Source of the DNA: Planctomycetota bacterium
Lineage (GTDB): Bacteria > Planctomycetota > UBA1135 > UBA2386
DNA length: 5,654 nt
Assembly: GCA_020425885.1 (NCBI GenBank)
Contig: JAGQRA010000564.1
Coordinates: 1 to 5,654, forward strand
Direction: 5' to 3'
The position numbers and the translations under genes are program-made. Shown here one piece after another: positions 1-5,654 of this stretch (position 1 is the first letter of the stretch; every line of letters starts with the position of its first letter). A model generated the notes under the pieces. That model saw only the letters and a list, made by a program, of their open reading frames with translations, was not told the origin of the DNA and did not search any database.

Positions 1-541
1 CGAGCAATGCAGATCGCAGTTCGCGGGTGCCGGTCGGGGCCATCGAGTCGCCGAGGGCGGCTGCCGCCCCGAGGCCGAGGACGTAGGCGCGGTCGTCGAC
101 CGGAACCGAGACCGGGCGGTGAAGGGCCGCGGCGCAGGCGTCGGCATCGAGGCTGCTCAGGGCGCGGCACGGCACCGGCCGGACCTCGTAGAGCGCGCAC
201 GATCCGTCGCGGAGCAGGGGGCAGGGCAGGCCGGCAAGGGCATCCCAGTCGAGTCCTGCGCTCGAACGCGCCGCCGCCAGCACCGCCTGCATCAGGCCCG
301 GCCGCGAGCCGAGCGCGGCGCCGAGAGCTCGGGCCTCGGCGAACGTGACGCCGACGGGCAGGTGGCAGCAGTGGGAACAGCCGCGGTCGCACGCCGCCAG
401 GTGGCGGTGTGGAAGCGCGGCCAGCAAGGCGTCGACCGTGGCATGGACGCCTGTGGCCAACGCGGCCGGATCGCTCGACGTCGTCGCGGCGATGGCTCGT
501 TGCGCCGACTCGAGGCCGCGGTAGTAGTCCGATTGGCTCAT
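1..541 (-). CDS. YkgJ-family cysteine-cluster protein (zinc/iron-chelating domain), 3' end outside window
   Basis: Read on the minus strand from the ATG at 541-539, this frame stays open for 180 codons to the window edge. It carries the YkgJ/CxxCxxCC family signature: C51-x3-C55-x2-C58-C59 (CDRGCSHCCHLPVG) followed by an EA-containing helix, then C107-P-L-L, GSCALYEVRPVPCRAL (C115, C125) and a further C136. In this family (Pfam YkgJ) the cysteines are predicted to bind zinc or an iron-sulphur centre; the biochemical role is generally unknown. No signal peptide or membrane segment is visible, so it is probably cytoplasmic. The start is well fixed: an in-frame TAG lies at 559-557 and the codons between it and the ATG include no other start codon. 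No Shine-Dalgarno sequence precedes it. It is divergent from the response-regulator gene. Family assignment is confident; function is not inferred. Confidence 0.9.
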   Translation of the reverse strand, partial: MSQSDYYRGLESAQRAIAATTSSDPAALATGVHATVDALLAALPHRHLAACDRGCSHCCHLPVGVTFAEARALGAALGSRPGLMQAVLAAARSSAGLDWDALAGLPCPLLRDGSCALYEVRPVPCRALSSLDADACAAALHRPVSVPVDDRAYVLGLGAAAALGDSMAPTGTRELRSALL

Positions 542-636
542 TCCGGGATCAAGCCACTAAGGGAAAACGCCGATCCTGTTGTCGCATGCTTCAAGACCAC
601 AGACGAGATCGAAGGGCAGTCAACGCGGTTTGTCGA
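542..636. promoter_or_regulatory. Probable shared upstream region of divergent genes
   Basis: This stretch lies between the YkgJ-like gene (minus) and the receiver core (plus). It is visibly less G+C-rich than its flanks and lacks the G/C third-base bias of neighbouring coding DNA, so it probably holds the promoters of both genes. I could not identify a convincing -35/-10 pair or operator repeat. If the response regulator really starts at 586, the part after 585 is coding instead. Confidence 0.3.
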
Positions 637-1041
637 GTGCTGCTGATCGAGGACGACGACGTCGACTTCATTGCCCTGCATCGCCTCATCGATGGGCGCG
701 GGTTCCAGGTCGAGCTGCAGCGCGCTCGCAATGCCAGCGAGGCGCTCGAGGTGCTGCGCCTGCAGCAGGAGGACGGGCGCGACGGCCGGCAGGTGATCGT
801 GCTCGACCTCAACATGCCTGGGGCCGGTGGCATCGAGTTCCTGGCGCAGGTGCGCGCCGATTCGGCCCTGAGCGGATTGGTCGTCTTCGCCTACACCTCG
901 TCCGAGTCGCCGACGGACATCCAGGCCGCCTATGCCCATCACGTCGCCGGCTACATCGTCAAGGGCAGCGCCGACTCGGCGACGAAGCTGGTCGATGTGC
1001 TCGAGGCCTACATCACCAACGTGACGCTGCCGCTGCGTTGA
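586..1041 (+). CDS. Single-domain response regulator, Rcp1-like CheY-type receiver
   Basis: The product is a lone receiver domain with no output domain; it ends soon after the last receiver helix. Numbered from the ATG at 586 (151 aa), the key residues are all present: the acidic cluster EDDD at 22-25, phospho-acceptor D74 in VIVLDLNMPG, the switch T104/S105 in FAYTSSES, and the conserved K126 in GYIVKGS. The DLNMPG...EFL and TSSES-x-x-DI-x-x-AY pattern resembles the Rcp1-type regulators that partner phytochrome-like or other hybrid kinases. It would receive phosphate from a histidine kinase and act by protein-protein contact in the cytoplasm; no kinase lies in the window. The start is uncertain. 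Residues 2-17 from the ATG use A/T-ending and rare codons (AGA, CGA, AGG), and normal G/C-ending usage begins at the GTG at 637, which would give 134 aa starting MLLIEDDD. No Shine-Dalgarno supports either. Fold and family are confident. Confidence 0.9.
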   Translation: MLQDHRRDRRAVNAVCRVLLIEDDDVDFIALHRLIDGRGFQVELQRARNASEALEVLRLQQEDGRDGRQVIVLDLNMPGAGGIEFLAQVRADSALSGLVVFAYTSSESPTDIQAAYAHHVAGYIVKGSADSATKLVDVLEAYITNVTLPLR

Positions 1042-1119
1042 ATTGGCGATCGTACCGGAATCGTAATCGCAGCAGGGAGAGCCAGCGAACGCCGCGCGAC
1101 CGGCAATCATTGCGCCTCC

Positions 1120-1539
1120 ATGAAACGACTCCTCCTTGCTTCTCTCCTCCTCGGGACCGTGGCAAACGCCCAGACCTACAACGTCACCGAGCGCGGCCCG
1201 ACCTGCGGCGCCGACATGTCGGCCCGCCTCGTGACCACGACCCGCGGCCCGGTGTTGGGGCTGGCACTCGCCAGTCGACTGACCAATTCGTTTGCCGTGG
1301 TCGCGATCGGCAGTGCGGCGCCGTCACCTCACCAGCTCCCCGGCGGCCGTTGTCAGCTCTACGTGCAGCCGCGGGCGACGATTCTCGGCAGCACTGATGC
1401 CAACGGTCACGCCCGCTTCGCCTTCCGCGTGCCGCCGGTGTTGCCGATCGACATCCTGTTCCAGGGCGTCGTCCTCGACGTCTCCCCGGCCGGACGCCAC
1501 GCCGTGTCGAGTGATGTGATCCAACTTCGCGGGCGCTGA
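1120..1539 (+). CDS. Small exported protein, stand-alone planctomycete-type C-terminal domain (hypothetical)
   Basis: The 139-aa product begins with a clear Sec signal peptide: MKR, a hydrophobic core LLLASLLLGTVA, and a likely cleavage site after ANA (about residue 17, before QTY). The mature part is about 120 residues with two cysteines (C29 and C78) that could form a disulphide outside the cytoplasm. The segment from about residue 46 to the end (PVLGLALASRL, then LPGGRCQLYVQP, ILGSTDANGHARF, and a final beta-rich stretch with LPIDILFQGVVLD) resembles the Gly/Pro-rich beta domain often found at the C terminus of large secreted planctomycete proteins. That match is from memory of the pattern, not a search. 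No catalytic motif is visible and the function is unknown. The ATG is chosen because it places the signal peptide at the N terminus; no Shine-Dalgarno precedes it. It lies 78 bases after the response regulator and 107 before the TPR-peptidase gene. Confidence 0.8.
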   Translation: MKRLLLASLLLGTVANAQTYNVTERGPTCGADMSARLVTTTRGPVLGLALASRLTNSFAVVAIGSAAPSPHQLPGGRCQLYVQPRATILGSTDANGHARFAFRVPPVLPIDILFQGVVLDVSPAGRHAVSSDVIQLRGR

Positions 1540-1646
1540 TCGTCGCCTGGCAACCGCGACCACACCGCGTCCGGAGTCGGAGCCCGCACGTGGTCCGGGC
1601 AGGTCGGGGCAGGCGCTGTGCCTCTGTCCGCAGTATCGTGCGGCGG

Positions 1647-4592
1647 ATGTCTGTCCGGTTGTCGCGCGTCTCTGCCCTCGTTGCCCTCCTCTGCTGCGGC
1701 GGTGTGCTGTCGGCGCAGGATGACGAGTACGGCTTCCTGCTCGAAGGAGCGCAGCGCAAGCTGCTGGCCGGTGAACTGAGTTCGGCCGAGTCCTTGTTGG
1801 AGGAGATCGTCGCGGCTGTCGAGGAGGAGCCCGAGAGCAGTCGGCCGCCGGCAGACCTGGTGCTGACGGCGCGCATGCTGTTCGGCGAGATCCGGTCGCG
1901 TCGAGGCGAATACGAGGAAGCCCTCGAGCTGCTGTCCGGGCTCGGGGCCGAGTTCCTGGCCGGGCGGCAGCCGCGGCTGTTGCGGGCGCGGATCCTCGGC
2001 AGGGTCGGCCGGCATGCCGAAGCCGGCGCCTTGCTGCAGTCGTTGCTCGAGGTCGACGACGGCGATCGCGAAGCCCGCCACGAACTCGGTGAATCGTGCT
2101 GGCGCGACGGTCGTCGTGCCGAGGCGATGGGCCACTGGCAGGCGAATGCCGAGGCGGCCCGACCCGATGATGCCCTGCAGCTCGCCTTCGTCGGTCGCTC
2201 GATGTGGCGCCTCGGCGGCCGTGCCAACCTCGAGCGGGCCAGCGGGCTGCTGGTCGAGAGCATGAAGCGCGATGACGGGCGGCCCGAGGCGCGGACGACG
2301 TACGGCATCCTCAAGTTCGAGGCCTACGGCGAAGCCCAGGGATTCCCCAGCGGTGAGAAGGACCTGGAGAAGGTGCTCGAGAAGCACGGCGATTACGAAC
2401 CGGCATTGCTCGCCATGTACCGGCTGCGCAGCGCCAACGGCATTCTCGATCGCGGCAAGACCGAGGGCTATCTGCAGCGGGCCTTGGCGCAGAATCCGAA
2501 CTGTGTCGAAGCGCTGATGCAGCGGGGCAGCAATATCCTCGATGACCGGCGGTTCGACGATGCGGCCGAGTGGCTCGATCGGGCGCTGACGATCGACGCG
2601 ACCGACCGCGAGGTGCTCGCCCACCGCGCGGTTGCGGCCTGGTTGCTCGACGATCAGGACGGCTACGTGAGCTTCCGCGCGCGCGCGCTGGCCGGCGATC
2701 AGAACTGGGCGGAGGTCGACCGCATCCATGGCGACCACCTGGTCTCGCTCTACCGCTTCGGCGACGCGGTGCCGTTCTACGCGGCCGCGTTGGCGGCCGA
2801 CGCCGAGCACATCCCGTCGCTGCACGGCATGGCGCGCGCGCTGATCTACACCGGGGACGGCATCGGCGCCCTCGAGTTGCTCGAGCGTGCCAAGAAGCTG
2901 GCCGGCGGGATCAACGACCCGTGGCGCAACAACGCGATGGCGGCGCAGGAGCTGCTCGACCGCGACTACACGACGATCGAGAGCGGACCCTTCCGCCTGA
3001 CGATGCATCGCGACGATGCCGAGTTGCTCGGCACCTACCTGATGCCGATGTACCTCGAGGCGGCGGAGACGCTCGGCGCCAAGTACGGGATGAGGCCGAA
3101 GGAGCCGATCACGGTCGAGGTGTTCCACACCTGGGACGACTTCTCGGTGCGCACCACGGGCTTCCGCGGCTTCACCGCGTTGGGGGCCTGCTTCGGGCCA
3201 TTCATCACGCTCGTCAGCCCCGGCGACAACGACGTCCGGCGTCAGGAGTTCATGTGGGAAGCCACGGTGTGGCACGAGTTCACCCACGTGCTGACGCTGG
3301 GGCTGAGCCGGCACCGGGTGCCGCGGTGGCTCACCGAGGGTTTCTCGGTCTACGAGGAGAAGGTTCGCGACCGGACCTGGGAACGCGGCATGGATCGCGA
3401 GCTGTTCGATGCCCTGCACAACCGGGACCTGCCGCCGCTGCGGCTGCTCAACCGCCTGTTCCGCGGATCGCGCATCCTGTTCGGCTACTATCAAGGCGGA
3501 CTCACGGTCGAACTGATCGTGAGGAAGCACGGTTTCGACAAGGCCGTCGAGCTGGTGCGCGCGTTCGGCGACGACCTGGGGCTCGAGGCGGCGTGTCAGC
3601 GCGCGCTCGGCATGTCATCACGCGAGCTCGATACCCAGGTGCTCGACTTCGTCGAGCACGAGAAGCTGCGCGGCATGCGGCTGGTGCCGCGGTACGACGA
3701 GCACTCGATCCAGCGGATGCTGGTGGATGCACGGCGCGACCGCGGCGATCTCGACGCGCGGATCGGCCTGGCCTGGGCGTTCCTGCAGCACGACAATCCG
3801 GTCGACGCCGGGCGTTGGCTGGCCGAGGTGATGCGCGTCGATCCGCAGTACGGTCCGGCCATGCTGGTCCGGGCCGAGATGCTGGCGCGTCGCAAGGAGG
3901 CGGCCGCCGCCATCGAGCAGTGGCGGGCCGGCTTCGCGGCGGGGGCCGAGGACTTCGATTCGAGGATCCGCTGCGGTCAGGCGATGCTCGCGACCGGCGA
4001 CGAATCCGGAGCCGAGGATCAGTGGCAGCGTGCCAAGGCGTGCTGGCCGGCCTGTACCGAGCAGGAGAACGCGCCAGAGCTGCTGCTGGCGCGGCTCTAT
4101 CGTGACCAGGGGGATCGCATCCGGGCCCAGATGGAGATGAAGTCCTACTGTCGGCGGACCGCGCGCGCGTTCACGCCGCGCATGACCCTGGCGCAGTTCG
4201 AGCGCGAGGAAGGCCACCGCCAGGAGGAAGCCCGATACCTCGAGGAGTGCAATCGCATCGATCCTTTCCACCGCAGCCTGCACGTCCAGCTCGGCGAGGC
4301 CTACGAGGCGCTGGACAAGCCGGCGTTGGCGGCGCGGGAATTCGAGATGGCGGCCGCGGTCCCACCGCAGCTCGATCGGCGCTACCTCGCGCGCGACATG
4401 ACGGCGCCCGCCGCCGATGATCCGGCCGAACTCGAGGAGCGCGGTGACCTCTGGCTGCGGGCCGCGAAGCTGCGCCACCGACTCGGCGACGACGAGAAGG
4501 CCGCCGGGCTGTTGGCGCGCATCCTGCAATCGGCTCCACGGAGTTCGGCGGCGGACGATGTCGAGGCGCTGCGACGCGAGTGGCACAAGTAG
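1647..4592 (+). CDS. Exported TPR protein with central Peptidase-MA-like zinc metalloprotease domain
   Basis: The product has 981 residues from the ATG at 1647. That start gives a signal peptide (MSVRLSR, core VSALVALLCCGGVL, cleavage near A23-Q24); an upstream extension to 1590 only adds an Arg-rich leader, and a GTG at 1638 is a near alternative. Residues about 30-425 are helical TPR-like repeats, clearest at 289-322 and 376-423. Residues about 441-670 form a gluzincin domain: HEFTH at 543-547 (zinc ligands H543 and H547, catalytic E544), with E564 in WLTEGFSVYEE as the likely third ligand. This fits the Peptidase MA family. A second TPR array covers about 703-907, with a further TPR-like pair to the C terminus. 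The intact active site suggests a working metalloprotease outside the cytoplasm, with the TPRs presumably binding partners or substrates; the substrate is unknown. LLCC is a poor lipobox, so a lipoprotein is unlikely. No Shine-Dalgarno is visible. Confidence 0.9.
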   Translation: MSVRLSRVSALVALLCCGGVLSAQDDEYGFLLEGAQRKLLAGELSSAESLLEEIVAAVEEEPESSRPPADLVLTARMLFGEIRSRRGEYEEALELLSGLGAEFLAGRQPRLLRARILGRVGRHAEAGALLQSLLEVDDGDREARHELGESCWRDGRRAEAMGHWQANAEAARPDDALQLAFVGRSMWRLGGRANLERASGLLVESMKRDDGRPEARTTYGILKFEAYGEAQGFPSGEKDLEKVLEKHGDYEPALLAMYRLRSANGILDRGKTEGYLQRALAQNPNCVEALMQRGSNILDDRRFDDAAEWLDRALTIDATDREVLAHRAVAAWLLDDQDGYVSFRARALAGDQNWAEVDRIHGDHLVSLYRFGDAVPFYAAALAADAEHIPSLHGMARALIYTGDGIGALELLERAKKLAGGINDPWRNNAMAAQELLDRDYTTIESGPFRLTMHRDDAELLGTYLMPMYLEAAETLGAKYGMRPKEPITVEVFHTWDDFSVRTTGFRGFTALGACFGPFITLVSPGDNDVRRQEFMWEATVWHEFTHVLTLGLSRHRVPRWLTEGFSVYEEKVRDRTWERGMDRELFDALHNRDLPPLRLLNRLFRGSRILFGYYQGGLTVELIVRKHGFDKAVELVRAFGDDLGLEAACQRALGMSSRELDTQVLDFVEHEKLRGMRLVPRYDEHSIQRMLVDARRDRGDLDARIGLAWAFLQHDNPVDAGRWLAEVMRVDPQYGPAMLVRAEMLARRKEAAAAIEQWRAGFAAGAEDFDSRIRCGQAMLATGDESGAEDQWQRAKACWPACTEQENAPELLLARLYRDQGDRIRAQMEMKSYCRRTARAFTPRMTLAQFEREEGHRQEEARYLEECNRIDPFHRSLHVQLGEAYEALDKPALAAREFEMAAAVPPQLDRRYLARDMTAPAADDPAELEERGDLWLRAAKLRHRLGDDEKAAGLLARILQSAPRSSAADDVEALRREWHK

Positions 4593-4709
4593 CACGCGGG
4601 AAACCGGGCGGGCAAGGGGTCGAAGTCCGGTGCGCCGATGCGGTGATCGGAGTCGACGGATTCGGGCGCGACTTGATGCGAGCTCTCCGCTAACTTGCGT
4701 GGTCCCGAC

Positions 4710-5654
4710 ATGCTGTCCGTATTGCTCGAGAGCTGGAATCGCGTGCAGACGAGTCTGCGCGACCGCGCCGGCGAGGCGGCTCACGGCGAATGGCTGGGCA
4801 AGCTGACGCCGATCTCGATCGAGCGCGGCACGGTCTATCTCGAGGCCGAGACCCGGTTCGCCGCCGATCGCGTGCGCGCGCTCTACCGGCCGTTGCTGCA
4901 GGAGGTCCTGTCGGCGGAGATCGGCACCCAGGTCCTCGTCGAGCTGCAGGCCGGTGACTCGGGGCGGTTCGATCAGATCGACGTCGGCCCGCAGCGTCCG
5001 ATCGTCGACGACAGCAATCGCCTGGCCTGGCTCGTGCTGCAGAACCTGCGCAGCGGCAAGGCCCTGCCTTCCCAGCTGTTCTTCTTCCATGGCCAGAGCG
5101 GCGTCGGCAAGACCTTCCTGTTGCGGTGGTGGCGCGAGCAGAGTGAGGCGCCGTTGCAGTGGTTCGACCTGCCGGGTTTGCTGAAGGCCTTCCAGGCCGC
5201 GCATCAGGAGAAGCGCGTAGCCGGCCTCGAGGACGAACTCGCGCAGCGTCGCGCGCTCGTGCTCGACGAGATCCACCGCATCGCCGGCAAGCCGAAGCTG
5301 CAGCAGTTCCTGATCCGCGTGCTCGAACGTCGCCAGGAGCTGCCGGTGGTGACGGTGATGGCGTCGCGGTGGCATCCGCATGACATCCGCGACCTCGCCG
5401 CCGAACTGACGACACGCTTCCTCGCCGGCTTCGTCGCCCAGATCGATCGGCCCGGGCCGCTCGGGCGGCTGCGCTACCTGCGCGCGCTGGAAGGGGCGCC
5501 CTCGCGCAACGGCCGCGCCGGCGCGGTCGAGGCCCTGGCGCGGCAATGCGAGGGCACCTATCCCGAGGTTCGCGCCGCCTGGGCGCGGACCAGGCCGGGC
5601 AAGCTCGCGCCGCGTTATCTCGAGCTGATCGACCCGGGGCGCGTGTTCGCCCGC
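4710..5654 (+). CDS. dnaA: DnaA-type chromosomal replication initiator (AAA+ ATPase), 3' end outside window
   Basis: The frame is open for 315 codons to the right edge. Residues about 1-75 resemble DnaA domain I (W9, then GEWLGKLTPISIE and RVRALYRPLL). Domain II is almost absent. The AAA+ domain III starts with IVDDSNRLAWLVL, the counterpart of the FVVGPSNRLA motif of DnaA. It has Walker A GQSGVGKT (128-135), Walker B ALVLDEIH (D186, E187), a sensor-1 strand VTVMASRW (to W221), box VII with arginine-finger candidate R236 in LTTRF, and sensor-2 candidate R288 in TYPEVRAAW. The distance from the Walker lysine to R288 is 154 residues, close to E. coli DnaA. DnaA binds origin boxes through a C-terminal helix-turn-helix, which would lie beyond the window. 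An N-terminal domain I argues against Hda. Departures from the usual DnaA motifs (DE for DD, SRW for SDR) leave a DnaA paralogue possible. The ATG at 4710 has no Shine-Dalgarno; a TTG at 4695 is the only near in-frame alternative. Confidence 0.75.
   Translation, partial: MLSVLLESWNRVQTSLRDRAGEAAHGEWLGKLTPISIERGTVYLEAETRFAADRVRALYRPLLQEVLSAEIGTQVLVELQAGDSGRFDQIDVGPQRPIVDDSNRLAWLVLQNLRSGKALPSQLFFFHGQSGVGKTFLLRWWREQSEAPLQWFDLPGLLKAFQAAHQEKRVAGLEDELAQRRALVLDEIHRIAGKPKLQQFLIRVLERRQELPVVTVMASRWHPHDIRDLAAELTTRFLAGFVAQIDRPGPLGRLRYLRALEGAPSRNGRAGAVEALARQCEGTYPEVRAAWARTRPGKLAPRYLELIDPGRVFAR

Noticed and set aside
7..646. Plus-strand open frames opposite the YkgJ-like gene
   Set aside because: They are Arg/Gly-rich low-information translations; the minus strand here encodes a clear cysteine-cluster protein.
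1046..1070. GCGAT ... ATCGC inverted repeat between the response regulator and the small exported protein
   Set aside because: It has five paired bases across a 15-base loop and no further symmetry; likely chance.
1558..1595. Inverted repeat GACCAC ... GTGGTC in the gap before the TPR-peptidase gene
   Set aside because: There are only six paired bases with a 26-base loop and no T-run, so it is within chance for this base composition and not a convincing terminator or operator.
1647..1715. Possible lipobox (LLCC) in the leader of the TPR-peptidase
   Set aside because: The residue before either cysteine is Leu or Cys rather than Gly, Ala or Ser, and a good signal peptidase I site (LSA before Q24) follows.
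1407..3530. Long minus-strand open frame (707 codons)
   Set aside because: It lies opposite the exported small protein and the TPR-peptidase gene, whose plus-strand frame has a signal peptide, TPRs and a zinc site. The minus frame shows no recognisable motif and is expected from strong G/C third-base bias.
2570..4105. Plus-strand overlapping open frame (511 codons)
   Set aside because: It is an Arg/Ala/Gly-rich alternative-frame reading inside the TPR-peptidase gene, without motifs.
4635..4650. Small hairpin CCGAT-GCGGTG-ATCGG between the TPR-peptidase and DnaA-like genes
   Set aside because: The stem is only five base pairs and no T-tract follows, too weak to call a terminator or regulatory site.
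3618..5546. Long minus-strand open frame (642 codons)
   Set aside because: It runs across the 3' part of the TPR-peptidase gene, the intergenic gap and the DnaA-like gene; the plus frames carry clear domain motifs, and the minus translation looks like a shadow rich in Arg, Leu, Gln and Ala.

Overview
The window is high-G+C bacterial DNA (by eye roughly two thirds G+C or more, with strongly G/C-biased third codon positions) and is almost fully coding. Three things suggest a member of the Planctomycetota: a secreted protein that looks like the Gly/Pro-rich C-terminal domain common in that phylum's exported proteins, a large secreted TPR protein with an embedded Peptidase-MA-like metalloprotease, and gene starts without Shine-Dalgarno sequences. 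This placement is inference from protein style; there is no rRNA or marker gene to confirm it.

Layout. (1) Positions 1-541, minus strand, hold the N-terminal 180 residues of a YkgJ-type cysteine-cluster protein that runs off the left edge. (2) A short, less G+C-rich divergent region (about 542-636) separates it from (3) a stand-alone response-regulator receiver of the Rcp1-like type (586 or 637 to 1041, plus). (4) Positions 1120-1539, plus, encode a small exported protein. (5) Positions 1647-4592, plus, encode a 981-residue exported TPR protein with a central HEFTH zinc-metallopeptidase domain. (6) From 4710 to the right edge, plus, lies the N-terminal 315 residues of a DnaA-type AAA+ initiator with divergent ATPase motifs.

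The four plus-strand genes are separated by gaps of 78, 107 and 117 bases, so a tight operon is not evident. No shared pathway is obvious. The exported small protein and the exported TPR-peptidase may act in the same compartment, the receiver is a signalling output without a partner kinase here, and the DnaA-like gene is a housekeeping-type gene without dnaN, recF or gyrB in view. No RNA genes, mobile elements, CRISPR arrays or convincing terminators were seen. No non-coding stretch exceeds about 120 bases.

I found no clear new multi-gene system. The points most worth a second look are the altered ATPase motifs of the DnaA-like protein, the peptidase set between two TPR arrays, and the stand-alone copy of what is usually a C-terminal domain.
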